DNA of 64,000 nt from Nereida ignava. GTDB taxonomy: Bacteria; Pseudomonadota; Alphaproteobacteria; Rhodobacterales; Rhodobacteraceae. The translations under genes and the position numbers were made by a program. Shown here one piece after another: positions 9,285 through 20,996 of the stretch (the stretch's first letter is position 1; each line of letters begins with the position of its first letter). The stretch lies in the NCBI RefSeq assembly GCF_001049735.1, contig NZ_CVPC01000003.1, positions 1 to 64,000 of the forward strand, written 5' to 3'. Under the pieces are notes generated by a model. That model had not been told where the DNA came from. It made no database searches and saw nothing but the letters and a program-made list of their open reading frames with translations.

Positions 9285-9494
9285 ACTCTTTAACTCCCAT
9301 AAAATACATCAAAGGCAACCAAGCTAAGCGGTACCTGTTGTGCTTAGTGTTACGGCGGGCAAGGAGAATGGATCACAATGAGTTGCCAAAGCCATTTGCT
9401 GCTGAGCCTCACTGATCACTAACAATCGTCGATTGCCAACGCTGGCCACATTGCCTAGACCTGCTTCAATTCAACACACAAAGGCCCCAAACAC

Positions 9495-10838
9495 ATGCGT
9501 ATGTCCCGCTATTTCCTGCCCGTCCTCAAGGAAAACCCCTCTGAGGCGTCAATCGTGTCGCACCGTTTGATGTTGCGGGCGGGGATGATCAAACAGGCTT
9601 CTGCGGGGATTTATTCTTGGTTGCCGATGGGCCTGAAAGTTCTGCGCAATATCGAGACTATCGTCCACGAAGAACAGCAGCGCGCTGGGCATATTCCGGT
9701 TTTGATGCCAACGCTGCAATCGGCTGATTTATGGCGCGAGAGCGGACGTTATGATGACTACGGCGAGGAGATGCTGCGCATTTCAGATCGCCACGGTCAT
9801 GACATGCTGTACGGCCCCACCAACGAAGAACAAATCACCGATATTTTCCGCGCTCACGTGGGCAGCTACAAAGATCTGCCGCTGACCCTTTATCAAATCC
9901 AGTGGAAATTCCGTGATGAACGCCGTCCGCGTTTTGGTGTTATGCGGGGCCGTGAATTCTTGATGAAAGATGGCTACACGTTTGATTTGACTAAAGAAGA
10001 CGCGCTTCACGCCTACAACCGCCACTTGGTGACATATCTGCGCAGCTACGAACGGATGGGGCTACAAGCGATCCCGATGCGTGCGGATGGTGGCCCGATT
10101 GGTGGCGATTACACGCATGAATTTTTGGTGCTGGCTGAAACAGGCGAGTCCGAAGTGTTCTACGACAGCGAGATCACGGACCTTACGTTTGGCGACCGCA
10201 CGATTGATTTTGATGATGTTGGGGCCTGTGCTGGAGTGCTGGATGAGTTCACATCACGTTATGCGCGCACGGATGAAACCCACGATGCGGAGTTGTTTGC
10301 CCAAGTCCCAGCTGATCGTCAGCGCACTGCGCGCGGTATTGAAGTGGGTCAGATTTTCTACTTTGGTACCAAATACTCCGAAGCCATGGGCGCGACTGTT
10401 GTGAACGATCAACAGCAAAAAGTACCTGTGCACATGGGCAGCCACGGCATTGGCGTTTCGCGTCTGTTGGGCGCAATTATTGAGGCCTCGCATGATGATA
10501 ACGGCATCATTTGGCCCGAAGGCGTAACGCCGTTCCACTGTGGTATCGTCAACCTCAAGACAGGTGATGCAGAGGCCGACGCAGCCTGTGAAGCGCTTTA
10601 TGACAGCATGGTCGCATTGGGTCTTGAACCGCTTTATGATGACCGCAACGAACGGGCAGGCGGTAAGTTTGCCACGATGGATCTGATCGGTTTGCCGTGG
10701 CGGATTACCGTGGGCCCGCGCGGCTTGAAGAACGGTGTTGTTGAGCTGACATCGCGCCGTACCGGCGAAAGTGAGGAGCTGTCACCCGAGCAGGCGCTTT
10801 TGAAGATTGCACAAATCTATGGCAAGGCGGCGTCTTGA
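9495..10838 (+). CDS. proS: Prolyl-tRNA synthetase, short alphaproteobacterial type
   Basis: ProS charges tRNA-Pro with proline in the cytoplasm. The class II core is clear: motif 1 region [19 protein letters not shown], motif 2 [15 protein letters not shown], and motif 3 [14 protein letters not shown], followed by the anticodon-binding domain. At 447 residues it lacks the roughly 180-residue editing insert of E. coli ProS, as is usual in this group, so deacylation of Ala-tRNA-Pro must rely on a separate enzyme not seen here. The ATG at 9495 is taken; ATG 9501 is an equally possible start. Confidence 0.97.
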   Translation: MRMSRYFLPVLKENPSEASIVSHRLMLRAGMIKQASAGIYSWLPMGLKVLRNIETIVHEEQQRAGHIPVLMPTLQSADLWRESGRYDDYGEEMLRISDRHGHDMLYGPTNEEQITDIFRAHVGSYKDLPLTLYQIQWKFRDERRPRFGVMRGREFLMKDGYTFDLTKEDALHAYNRHLVTYLRSYERMGLQAIPMRADGGPIGGDYTHEFLVLAETGESEVFYDSEITDLTFGDRTIDFDDVGACAGVLDEFTSRYARTDETHDAELFAQVPADRQRTARGIEVGQIFYFGTKYSEAMGATVVNDQQQKVPVHMGSHGIGVSRLLGAIIEASHDDNGIIWPEGVTPFHCGIVNLKTGDAEADAACEALYDSMVALGLEPLYDDRNERAGGKFATMDLIGLPWRITVGPRGLKNGVVELTSRRTGESEELSPEQALLKIAQIYGKAAS

Positions 10839-10912
10839 ATCCCAAGTTGGCGCGCTTTGTGATACTTAGCGCGTCGACACATCTTGAGTAATTAATACAG
10901 GGGTCGATCTTC

Positions 10913-12190
10913 ATGCCCAAACCCTTTGCGCCATTTGAATGGATGATAGCTTGGCGTTATTTGCGCGCCAAACGGGCAGAGGGTGGCGTGTCTGTAATGA
11001 CATGGATTTCGCTGATCGGGATCACCCTAGCCGTCTTTGCGCTTATTGCGACATTGGCAGTGCGCGCAGGTTTTCGGGCAGAGTTTGTCGATACGATCCT
11101 TGGTGCGAACGCCCATGTAACTGTCTATCAAACGTCTGAGATCACACCGAACGGTGGTGCCAGCCGTGTGATCGAGGATTATGACGCGGTGGCTGAACGC
11201 TTGCGCCAGATCGATGGTGTGACCCGTGCAGCCCCCCTTGTTCGTGGCAATGTCATGGCCAATCAGGCCGATCGCAATACGGGCGTTCAGGTTTACGGCA
11301 TCAGTCTGCCTGACCTGCTGACCATCCCGCGCATCGCCACGCCCGAGCAGAGCATCGGTGCTATTTCTGATTTTGAAAAAGGTGTGGCCGTTGGCTCAGG
11401 TGTTGCGCGTGAATTGGGTCTGGGTGTCGGTGACAGGATCAAGATAATCTCGCCCAATGGCGCACGCACGCCTTTTGGCACGAAGCCACGGGTTGGCGCG
11501 TTTGAAGTGGTCTATATCTTTAGCGCCGGTCGCTATGACATTGACCAAACGCGCGTCTATATGCCGTTTGCCCAAGCACAGGAATTTTTCAACCGTGAAG
11601 GCGTCGCGGATGAAATTGAAGTAATGGTCGATACGCCCGAACAGATTGAGCGGTTTGCGGGCCCATTGATGACCGCTGGCGGGGATCGCGCGCTGCTGTG
11701 GACGTGGAAAGACGCAAGTGGTTCGTTCCTTCAGGCGCTTGATATCGAAGACAACGTGATGTTCATCATCCTGTCGATCCTTGTGTTGATTGCGGCAATG
11801 AACATTGTAAGTGGCTTGATTATGTTGGTGAAAAATAAGGGCCGCGATATTGGTATTTTGCGCACGATGGGCCTGACGGAAGGTGCAGTTTTGCGGGTCT
11901 TCTTTATATGTGGTGCGTTTACGGGCGTTATCGCTACCGCGCTTGGAGTGATCTTGGGGTGTCTGTTTGCCCTCTATATTGATCCGATTTTTGGGTTTGT
12001 GAACACGGTCGCTGGCGGTGGTGTGTGGGATCCATCGATCCGTGGCATTTATCAATTGCCCGCAAAACTACAGCTTGAAGACGTTTTGTCAGCGGTCGGT
12101 TTGTCGCTGCTCCTGTCATTTACGGCAACAATTTTTCCTGCGCGCAAAGCGGCGCGCATGAACCCCGTTGAGGCGCTGCGCTATGAGTGA
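10913..12190 (+). CDS. lolC: Lipoprotein-releasing system permease LolC/E
   Basis: This is the inner-membrane permease that extracts outer-membrane lipoproteins and hands them to LolA. The 425-residue protein has one helix near 27-49, a large periplasmic MacB-type domain, then three helices of the FtsX domain at about 280-305, 327-358 and 388-408. The N-terminus FEWMIAWRYLRAKRAEGG and the C-terminal PARKAARMNPVEALRYE are typical. Its stop overlaps lolD by eight bases, and no second permease is present, so it probably works as a homodimer (LolF-like arrangement) with LolD. Confidence 0.92.
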   Translation: MPKPFAPFEWMIAWRYLRAKRAEGGVSVMTWISLIGITLAVFALIATLAVRAGFRAEFVDTILGANAHVTVYQTSEITPNGGASRVIEDYDAVAERLRQIDGVTRAAPLVRGNVMANQADRNTGVQVYGISLPDLLTIPRIATPEQSIGAISDFEKGVAVGSGVARELGLGVGDRIKIISPNGARTPFGTKPRVGAFEVVYIFSAGRYDIDQTRVYMPFAQAQEFFNREGVADEIEVMVDTPEQIERFAGPLMTAGGDRALLWTWKDASGSFLQALDIEDNVMFIILSILVLIAAMNIVSGLIMLVKNKGRDIGILRTMGLTEGAVLRVFFICGAFTGVIATALGVILGCLFALYIDPIFGFVNTVAGGGVWDPSIRGIYQLPAKLQLEDVLSAVGLSLLLSFTATIFPARKAARMNPVEALRYE

Positions 12191-12866
12191 TGCTGTGCTG
12201 GAACTTAAGGGCGTCACCAAGACCTACAACGCGGGTCAGCCAAACCAGATTGACGTGCTACGAGGTATTGATCTGTCTATTTCGGCCGGCGAAGTGGTGG
12301 CCCTTGTGGCACCGTCGGGTGCAGGCAAGTCGACGTTACTGCATATTGCGGGGCTGCTCGATACGCCCACAAGCGGAGATGTTTTGCTGGCGGGGCGCGA
12401 GATGACACGGCTCAATGACCGTGCGCGGACATCCGCGCGCCGCGATGATGTGGGGTTCATTTACCAGTTTCATCATTTGTTGCCCGAGTTTTCGGCGACT
12501 GAAAACGTGACCTTGCCACAACTTGCAGCCGGCACACCGCGACGGGCGGCTGACGCGCGCAGTCAGGCGCTGCTAGAGCGTGTCGGGGTTGCACACCGCG
12601 CAGCTCACCGCCCTGCGGAACTGTCGGGGGGCGAGCAACAGCGCGTTGCGTTCTGCCGTGCGTTGGCCAATCAGCCTAAGTTACTTTTGGCAGATGAACC
12701 CACCGGCAATCTTGATCCTGAAACCTCTGAACGGGTATTTTCGACGTTATTGGATCTGGTGCGTGAGACGGGGTTATCTGCCTTGATCGCGACGCATAAT
12801 CTTGAATTGGCCGCAAAAATGGACCGACAAATTAGGCTGGATGCAGGCGCGCTTCGCAACGCTTGA
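12183..12866 (+). CDS. lolD: Lipoprotein-releasing system ATPase LolD
   Basis: This is the ABC ATPase of the Lol complex, about 227 residues from ATG 12183. Walker A APSGAGKST, Q-loop in YQFHHLLPEF, signature LSGGEQQR and Walker B LLLADEPTGNLD are all present; the last is typical of the MacB/LolD/FtsE subfamily. ATG 12183 is chosen over the in-frame start at 12168 because the protein then begins MSDAVLELKGV and the gene overlaps the lolC stop by only eight bases, which fits translational coupling. Confidence 0.95.
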   Translation: MSDAVLELKGVTKTYNAGQPNQIDVLRGIDLSISAGEVVALVAPSGAGKSTLLHIAGLLDTPTSGDVLLAGREMTRLNDRARTSARRDDVGFIYQFHHLLPEFSATENVTLPQLAAGTPRRAADARSQALLERVGVAHRAAHRPAELSGGEQQRVAFCRALANQPKLLLADEPTGNLDPETSERVFSTLLDLVRETGLSALIATHNLELAAKMDRQIRLDAGALRNA

Positions 12867-12991
12867 AACTGACGTTTAAGCGTAGCCACATCAGATGGCA
12901 TGCGCGGCGGCATTGCCATTTTGGGATTAGGTCGTAAACCTGCGGCGAAAATAACAAAACACTTTCCAACAGCGTGCAAGGATTTCGCCAG

Positions 12992-13981
12992 ATGACCACA
13001 ACATCCCAGTCGATCAATGACATTTATCAAACGGCGAAAGAAGCACTGGTGGCTTATGGCGCAACGCAAAGCGTGGCCCATCATGTGGCTGATGCGACCG
13101 CGTGCTCTGAGAGCTTTGGCAACGTGATCTGTGGTCTGGCGTATTTGGAAAGCTACTGCATTCAATTGGAAAGTGGGCGTGTAAACGGGTCTGTTGAGCC
13201 ACGTGTTGAGCGTCAAAAACCCAGTGCAATTTACGTCGACGGTGGCTTTGGTTTTGCACAGCCTGCCTTTGCTGCAGGGCTTGAAACGGCTGTCACTGCA
13301 GCAAAAGAAAACGGCGTAGCCAGTTTGGCGGTGGGGCATACGCATACTTGCACGTCGCTTGGGTATTTTACGGAACAAGCCGCCGCGAAGGGTGTGATTT
13401 GTATCGGGATGACGAATGCTTCGCCTGTTGTGGCGGCTCCGGGTGGCAAAACGCCCGTGATCGGTACGAACCCGATCGCACTTTCAGTGCCGGACGGCGC
13501 TGGCGGCATGGCGATGCATTTTGACTTTTCGACCAGCGCAGTGGCATTGGGCAAGATCGCGATGGCTAAAGCCGCAGGTCAGCCGATCCCGCTTGGCTGG
13601 GCGGTTGATGCAAAGGGCAATCCAACGACTGATCCGGAGGCCGCATTGGCAGGCTCGCTTGTGTCAGCTGGCGGCTACAAGGGCTGGGGACTTGGTCTGA
13701 TGGTCGAGATTTTGGCCGCTGGCATGACAGGCTCCGTCAACTCGCTTGATGTAGGCGGGCTTAAAAAAGCTGAAGGCAGCCCACATGATTTAGGGCAGTA
13801 TTACTTGATGATTGACCCAAGCGGCGCACCTGAATTTGCAGCGCGCATCGCGCGGGTCAGTGACGCAATCGCCGCCGACGAAGGTGCGCGTGTGCCAGGC
13901 AAAAAACGCAACGTGATGAGCCACGTCGAGGTCCCTGTAGCCCTGTGGACACGGGTTCAGCAGTTGGCCAAAGGCGCGTAA
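12992..13981 (+). CDS. Ldh-family (malate/L-lactate/ureidoglycolate-type) NAD(P)-dependent oxidoreductase
   Basis: The protein belongs to the Ldh_2/MDH2 superfamily, whose members reduce 2-oxo acids or cyclic imines with NAD(P)H. About 329 residues from ATG 12992, which has AAGGA nine bases upstream. Family segments are YVDGGFGFAQPAF, GMTNASPVVAAPGG, GTNPIALSVP and GYKGWGLGLMVEI. The usual catalytic-region pattern NxxHFG is replaced by GHTHTCTSLGY, seen in part of the family, so substrate is uncertain (malate, lactate, sulfolactate or delta-1-piperideine-2-carboxylate are all possible). It converges on parE, 12 bases apart. Confidence 0.85.
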   Translation: MTTTSQSINDIYQTAKEALVAYGATQSVAHHVADATACSESFGNVICGLAYLESYCIQLESGRVNGSVEPRVERQKPSAIYVDGGFGFAQPAFAAGLETAVTAAKENGVASLAVGHTHTCTSLGYFTEQAAAKGVICIGMTNASPVVAAPGGKTPVIGTNPIALSVPDGAGGMAMHFDFSTSAVALGKIAMAKAAGQPIPLGWAVDAKGNPTTDPEAALAGSLVSAGGYKGWGLGLMVEILAAGMTGSVNSLDVGGLKKAEGSPHDLGQYYLMIDPSGAPEFAARIARVSDAIAADEGARVPGKKRNVMSHVEVPVALWTRVQQLAKGA

Positions 13982-13993
13982 CGACGCCCCTGG

Positions 13994-15952
13994 TTAGACG
14001 TCCAGCTCTTCAACGAACTGGGCGTTCTCCTGGATATATTCAAAGCGTTTTTCAGGTTTTTTACCCATCAAACGCTCGACCAGATCACCGGTTTCACCGG
14101 CCACATCCTCGTCAATCGTGACGCGGATCAGCTTGCGGGTCATGGGATTCATCGTGGTGTCTTTAAGGTCTTTGGCGTCCATTTCACCCAAGCCTTTGAA
14201 GCGTGACACATCAATTTTACCTTTGCCGCCCAGACCTTTTTCAAGCCATGCGTCGCGCTCAGCTTCATCAAGGCAGTAGATACGCTTAGCCCCTTGGGTA
14301 AGTCGGAAAAGCGGCGGGCAGGCCAGATAGAGGTGGCCTGTGTCAATCATCGGGCGCATTTGTGTGAAGAAGAAAGTCATCAGCAACGCAGCAATGTGTG
14401 CGCCGTCTACGTCCGCGTCGGTCATGATGATGATCTTGTCGTAGCGCAGATCATCGACATTGAATTTGGTGCCAAGACCGACTCCAAGCGCTTGGGTCAA
14501 ATCAGAAATTTCGGCGTTACTGCCAAGTTTAGATGACGCCGCGCCAAGCACGTTTAGGATTTTACCACGCAGTGGCAATAGTGCTTGGGTTTTGCGGTCT
14601 CGGGCCATTTTGGCTGACCCACCCGCGCTGTCACCCTCAACGATGAACAGTTCGGTGCCTTCGCGGTTGGTCGCAGAGCAATCGACGAGCTTGCCCGGTA
14701 GGCGCAACTTTTTGGTGGCTGACTTTCGCGCTGTCTCTTTTTCTTGGCGTCGGCGCAGACGTTCCTCCGCACGCAGGACAAGGAAATCCAAAATTGCGCC
14801 CGCTGATTTGGTGTCTGCAGCAAGCCACGTATCAAAGTGATCGCGTATGGCGTTTTCAACCAATCGTTGCGCCTCAACCGTGGCGAGGCGGTCCTTTGTT
14901 TGTCCGACGAACTCTGGCTCGCGGATGAAACAAGACACAAGCGCAGAGCCGCCAGTTGTCAGATCATCACGGGTGATGGAGGCGGCTTTTTTGTTGTTGG
15001 CCAATTCGCCATAGGCACGAATTCCTTTCAAGATTGCCGCCCAAAAGCCTGCTTCGTGGGTGCCGCCTTCGGGGGTAGGCACGGTATTACAATAGGACTG
15101 GATAAAACCATCGCGCGAGGGCGTCCAGTTGATGGCCCACTCAACTTTGCCCGGTGTGTTGAACTTTTCCTGGAAATCAACTGTGCCCGCAAAGGGCCGC
15201 TCGGCATAAGTTGACAGCCCCGAGAGGGTCTCGCCCAGATAGTCTGCAAGGCCGCCGGGGAAATGGAAGGTCGCTTCTGTGGGTGTCTCACCGTCATCAA
15301 TCGCTGATTTCCAACGGATCTCAACGCCAGAGAACAGATATGCTTTAGAGCGGATCGATTTGAACATCCGCGCAGGCTTAAAGCGATGCGAGCCAAAAAT
15401 TTGCTCGTCCGCGTGGAACGTCACAGTGGTGCCGCGCCGGTTGGGGGCCGCGCCAATTTTCTCGACCCCACCCAACGGTACACCGCGTGAAAAGCTTTGC
15501 TCGTAGAGTTCTTTGTTGCGGGCCACTTGCACGACCATGCTGTCAGACAGTGCGTTGACAACGGACGCCCCCACACCGTGCAGACCGCCTGATGTCTGAT
15601 AGGCTTTGCCAGAAAATTTGCCGCCTGCGTGAAGTGTGCACAAGATCACCTCAAGCGCGGATTTGTCGGGAAACTTTGGGTGCGGATCAATCGGGATGCC
15701 GCGACCGTTGTCGCGGATCGTCACGCTGTAATCTGCGTTCAGTTCGGCCTCGATGCGGTTGGCATGGCCTGCAACGGCCTCGTCCATAGAGTTGTCGAGG
15801 ACTTCGGCGACCATGTGGTGCAAGGCGCGCTCGTCCGTGCCGCCAATATACATACCGGGGCGTTTGCGAACGGGCTCGAGACCCTCGAGCACTTCGATGC
15901 TGTCTGCGTTATAGTCATCGGCTTGGGCGCCGGACAGAAGATCATTGGCCAT
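13994..15952 (-). CDS. parE: DNA topoisomerase IV subunit B
   Basis: ParE is the ATPase subunit of topoisomerase IV, which unlinks daughter chromosomes with ParC. About 652 residues from ATG 15952. The GHKL ATP site is seen in EVLDNSMDEAVAG and GGLHGVGASVVNALS; the TOPRIM domain has EGDSAGGSAKMARDR and DADVDGAHI; the C-terminal MTRKLIRVTID is conserved. The short N-terminus and the sequence VEKIGAAPNRRGTTVTF fit ParE rather than GyrB. The frame remains open upstream to 16285 but this overlaps the divergent MATE gene and has no support. Confidence 0.95.
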   Translation of the reverse strand: MANDLLSGAQADDYNADSIEVLEGLEPVRKRPGMYIGGTDERALHHMVAEVLDNSMDEAVAGHANRIEAELNADYSVTIRDNGRGIPIDPHPKFPDKSALEVILCTLHAGGKFSGKAYQTSGGLHGVGASVVNALSDSMVVQVARNKELYEQSFSRGVPLGGVEKIGAAPNRRGTTVTFHADEQIFGSHRFKPARMFKSIRSKAYLFSGVEIRWKSAIDDGETPTEATFHFPGGLADYLGETLSGLSTYAERPFAGTVDFQEKFNTPGKVEWAINWTPSRDGFIQSYCNTVPTPEGGTHEAGFWAAILKGIRAYGELANNKKAASITRDDLTTGGSALVSCFIREPEFVGQTKDRLATVEAQRLVENAIRDHFDTWLAADTKSAGAILDFLVLRAEERLRRRQEKETARKSATKKLRLPGKLVDCSATNREGTELFIVEGDSAGGSAKMARDRKTQALLPLRGKILNVLGAASSKLGSNAEISDLTQALGVGLGTKFNVDDLRYDKIIIMTDADVDGAHIAALLMTFFFTQMRPMIDTGHLYLACPPLFRLTQGAKRIYCLDEAERDAWLEKGLGGKGKIDVSRFKGLGEMDAKDLKDTTMNPMTRKLIRVTIDEDVAGETGDLVERLMGKKPEKRFEYIQENAQFVEELDV

Positions 15953-16082
15953 GGTACTGCTTCTTTTATACGTGTTTGGCCGCACTATGACACGCCGTGG
16001 GCATCGGGGGAAGTGCGTCTCGTTCATCTGGACAGTTAGATTTTTGTTGCAAGGCCCACTGGGATGGATCAACGGTTTTGCG

Positions 16083-17426
16083 ATGAGCGCATCCGCACAT
16101 CTTAGCGCCTTGTTGCGCCTCGGCATTCCGTTGATTGGCAGTTTTCTGGCGGGCTTTTTGCTGGGACTAACCGACACGATTATGCTGGGCTGGTATTCGG
16201 TTGAGGCACTGGCCGCGGCCACGATCGCGGGTAGCTTTTTCATGACGCTGCAGGTGGTGGGCTCGGGCTTTGCATGGGCGGTCACGTCACTGGTGGCAGA
16301 AGCGGACGCGAGATCAGATACGGTTCAGGTCCGCCGCGCCACGCGCATGGGGATGTGGTTGTCCGTTGCATTTGCGGCTGCCGTGATGCCGGCGCTTTGG
16401 TTTTCGGAAGGTTGGTTGATTGGGCTGGGTCAAACACCTGAGGTCGCATCGGGCGCGCAAACGTATTTACGTATCGCGGGGTGGGGACTTTTTCCTGCAC
16501 TGCTGGTGCGGGTTTTGGCAAGCTATCTAAGTGCCGTTGACCGCGCAGGGCCAGTGCTGTGGGTCACGCTTTTCGGGGCGGCTATCAATGTTGTGTTCAA
16601 TTACGCCCTGATCTTTGGGAACTTGGGCTTACCGGAACTTGGCATTCAAGGGGCAGCGATTGCCTCAGTTTTGGTCCAAGTTGCGATGCTTGTCGTCTTT
16701 ATGGGCTATGCCCAACGGGTTCTGCCGCAATACGATCTGTTCCGCAGCCTGTGGAAAATTGATGCGTCTGCGTTGCGGCAGGTTTTTGCATTAGGCTGGC
16801 CGATTGCGCTGACGTCCTTGGCTGAGACGAGCTTGTTTACGGCGGCGTCCACAATGATGGGTTGGCTTGGTACTGATGCTTTGGCCGCACATGGCATCGC
16901 ACTGCAGGTGGCCACGGGCACGTTCATGGTGCATCTGGGGCTTTCCCAAGCCAAGACCGTGCGCGCCGGAAACGCCGTTGGCCGCAGGGATGCGGCGGGT
17001 TTGATTTTGGGCGGTAAAGTTGCCGTTGGCGCGTCTTTTGCGTTTTCCGCGGCGACGATGGTTGTGTTTTTTGGCGTGCCAGATTTGTTCGTCACAGCGT
17101 TTTTGGACCCCGATGATCCGGCCCGCGATGTGATTATCCCGATTGGGGTATCGTTGATTTATATGGCAGCGCTGTTTCAGTTTGCAGACGGGCTGCAGGT
17201 GATCTGCTTGGGCCTTTTGCGCGGTGTGCAAGATACCCGTGTGCCCATGTGGTTGGCGGCGCTAAGCTATTGGGGGCTTGGATTGCCCGCAGCATATGTT
17301 CTTGGATTTGTCTTGGATTTTGGCGGTGTTGGGGTATGGGCCGGATTGATCGTTGGCTTGCTTGGGGCGGCAGTTTTGTTGGTCTGGCGATTTACAGCGC
17401 GGCGCGGCGTCTACATCACGGCGTGA
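16083..17426 (+). CDS. MATE family efflux transporter
   Basis: This inner-membrane exporter, about 447 residues, has around 12 predicted helices in two homologous halves, each opening with a typical segment: IPLIGSFLAGFLLGLTDTI and LGWPIALTSLAETSLF. MATE proteins expel cationic drugs and metabolites against sodium or proton entry; the substrate is unknown. ATG 16083 is preferred, since the open frame further upstream overlaps the parE start and encodes a basic, non-conserved stretch. Divergent from parE with about 130 bases between starts. Confidence 0.92.
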   Translation: MSASAHLSALLRLGIPLIGSFLAGFLLGLTDTIMLGWYSVEALAAATIAGSFFMTLQVVGSGFAWAVTSLVAEADARSDTVQVRRATRMGMWLSVAFAAAVMPALWFSEGWLIGLGQTPEVASGAQTYLRIAGWGLFPALLVRVLASYLSAVDRAGPVLWVTLFGAAINVVFNYALIFGNLGLPELGIQGAAIASVLVQVAMLVVFMGYAQRVLPQYDLFRSLWKIDASALRQVFALGWPIALTSLAETSLFTAASTMMGWLGTDALAAHGIALQVATGTFMVHLGLSQAKTVRAGNAVGRRDAAGLILGGKVAVGASFAFSAATMVVFFGVPDLFVTAFLDPDDPARDVIIPIGVSLIYMAALFQFADGLQVICLGLLRGVQDTRVPMWLAALSYWGLGLPAAYVLGFVLDFGGVGVWAGLIVGLLGAAVLLVWRFTARRGVYITA

Positions 17427-17479
17427 CGGCGCCCTGAACTGGGGCTAGGCTGCGCGCACTTATTTGAGGAGCGTTTTCG

Positions 17480-17896
17480 ATGAATCTTGAATTCCACCAT
17501 ATCAATTTTGTGTCCCGCGACGTTGACCGCATGCATGATTTTTACACTGGTCTGCTCGGGCTTGATGACATTCCTCAAGATAATTTTCCACGCACGGATG
17601 AGACCGAAGAGGCGGGCTACAGTGGTTCAATCCGCTTTGCCACAGATGGTGGGATGCAGATGCATCTGGCCGAGCGGAACTTGGATGTAGCGTTTAAGAA
17701 TGGCCAAACCATCAACCCCGTGGACCGGGGGCACATCGCATTTCGGACCGATGATATCGCGGCGTTTTTGAAGCTTTTGGATGAGAATAATGTGCCGTAC
17801 TCAGATTACGGAACGGCCTTTGCTAAGGAATGGCATCAGGTATTTTTTCACGATCCCGAAGGCAATGTGATCGAGGTACACCAACAGGTGGGCTAG
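17480..17896 (+). CDS. VOC/glyoxalase superfamily protein
   Basis: A single-domain VOC metalloenzyme-like protein of 138 residues with two beta-alpha-beta-beta-beta units. Candidate metal ligands are the N-terminal His pair (LEFHHINF), His in RGHIAFR and Glu in NVIEVHQ, the arrangement of glyoxalases, dioxygenases and fosfomycin-resistance proteins. The substrate cannot be chosen. GAGG stands shortly before ATG 17480. It overlaps the convergent gene at 17893 by four bases. Confidence 0.82.
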   Translation: MNLEFHHINFVSRDVDRMHDFYTGLLGLDDIPQDNFPRTDETEEAGYSGSIRFATDGGMQMHLAERNLDVAFKNGQTINPVDRGHIAFRTDDIAAFLKLLDENNVPYSDYGTAFAKEWHQVFFHDPEGNVIEVHQQVG

Positions 17897-18297
17897 TCTT
17901 TGCCCACGATGCGATCTGCTTTTTTGCGCACCAATACGCTACGCAGGTCGTGCATGGCGAGTAGCAGTGCGTCGGTTACTTCCTCAAGCTGATCGTCACT
18001 GGCTTTGGATTGCGCCCATTGAGCAGTCAGGTTCAGACTGTCAATCGCACGATGGATGTCATCCATATCACGGGCTGCGAGCAACTCTTGACGCTCTTCC
18101 ATCCATTCACGGATCATCGCAAGATCAGCCTCGCTTAGCTCACGGTCGCCTTGCGGTTTTATCTCGCTGTTGCGAATGTTGAGAGCCGCCAGCGGCTCCA
18201 TGTCTATGCGCCGTTGACGGTTTTCTGCGTCCACCCGAAATACCTGCGCGCCGTTTTCACGGATGCGGAAATAGTACTCGGGTAGATCGCTACTCAT
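17893..18297 (-). CDS. Conserved hypothetical protein downstream of aspC
   Basis: I do not recognise a named family in this 134-residue, mostly helical, charged protein. It begins MSSDLPEYYFRIRENGAQVF, with a small beta-like N-terminus, followed by long amphipathic helices from about 50 to 125. No signal peptide or membrane helix is visible, so it is probably cytoplasmic. It starts 12 bases after the aspC stop with GAGAG upstream of ATG 18297 and is most likely co-transcribed with aspC. Confidence 0.65.
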   Translation of the reverse strand: MSSDLPEYYFRIRENGAQVFRVDAENRQRRIDMEPLAALNIRNSEIKPQGDRELSEADLAMIREWMEERQELLAARDMDDIHRAIDSLNLTAQWAQSKASDDQLEEVTDALLLAMHDLRSVLVRKKADRIVGKD

Positions 18298-18309
18298 AAG
18301 GTCTCTCGC

Positions 18310-20309
<2,000 letters not shown>

Positions 20310-20358
20310 CGATTGGTCTCTAAGCCTTGCGCAACATTTAGTTGACGGAGGCACGGCC

Positions 20359-20868
20359 ATGAGCATGCAAGGAAATCTTCCCGGATCGGGCATTACCCAG
20401 CAAAAAGACCCATTTGCCTCAAGTTACCTTGATGCGCTGTCACTGGTGGAGCGGCTGCATAGGCTGCTCCTCGATGTTTTGAAAGATGAGTTTGAGCGGG
20501 TTGGCTTGCTCGACATCAATGCCGTTCAGGCGCTGCTGTTATTCAACATCGGTCATAATGAAGTCACCGCCGGAGAGCTTAAATCACGCGGGTACTACCA
20601 AGGCAGTAACGTAAGCTATAACCTCAAAAAACTCGTTGAGATGGGATATATGCACCACCAGCGGTGCGAAATTGACCGTCGCTCTGTTCGGGTAAAGCTA
20701 ACTGAGAACGGCCGGCATGTCTGTAAAGTGGTAGATGAGTTATTTGCACGCCACGCAGATGGTCTACAGGCGCATCAGGTGCTTGATCTGGAAAGCCTGG
20801 ATGACATTACGCATGGGCTGAAACGCGTGGAACGTTACTGGACTGATCAAATCCGATACATCTATTAA
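20359..20868 (+). CDS. MarR-family winged-helix regulator, LdtR-like
   Basis: A 169-residue MarR-type dimeric regulator. The winged helix lies around 60-125: ALLLFNIGHNEVTAGELKSR, then YYQGSNVSYNLKKLVEMGY as recognition helix, then RRSVRVKLTENG as wing. The recognition helix closely resembles my memory of LdtR, an alphaproteobacterial regulator of an L,D-transpeptidase gene, but no such gene is adjacent. GGAGG lies eight bases before ATG 20359. A terminator follows, so it is monocistronic. The target is not known here. Confidence 0.8.
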   Translation: MSMQGNLPGSGITQQKDPFASSYLDALSLVERLHRLLLDVLKDEFERVGLLDINAVQALLLFNIGHNEVTAGELKSRGYYQGSNVSYNLKKLVEMGYMHHQRCEIDRRSVRVKLTENGRHVCKVVDELFARHADGLQAHQVLDLESLDDITHGLKRVERYWTDQIRYIY

Positions 20869-20892
20869 GTGTTGGCTACGTCCACTTAGGCA

Positions 20893-20921
20893 AAAGGAGC
20901 GCGGGATGTCCGCACTCCTTT
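20893..20921 (+). terminator. Rho-independent terminator behind the MarR-family gene
   Basis: AAAGGAG (20893-20899) and GCGG (20901-20904) pair with CCGC (20910-20913) and CTCCTTT (20915-20921), with one mismatch, and GATTTT follows. It is 25 bases after the stop at 20868. Confidence 0.65.
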
Positions 20922-20996
20922 GATTTTACATTAACGAATGTTCAGCAGAACCAACCTGACGTTAGTCGCAGTAGGGATGGTTAGAACGTGGTGTCT

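Noticed and set aside
9324-9347. CTAAGC/GCTTAG repeat between the fasciclin gene and proS
   Set aside because: Six pairs with a 12-base spacer, no conserved regulator motif; not distinguishable from chance.
11396-12055. 219-codon open frame antisense to lolC
   Set aside because: Composition rich in His, Asn and Arg is a reflection of lolC codon bias; the sense protein is clearly LolC.
15953-16285. 111-residue extension of ParE upstream of 15952
   Set aside because: It overlaps the MATE gene start region and has no similarity to ParE, which begins MANDLLSG.
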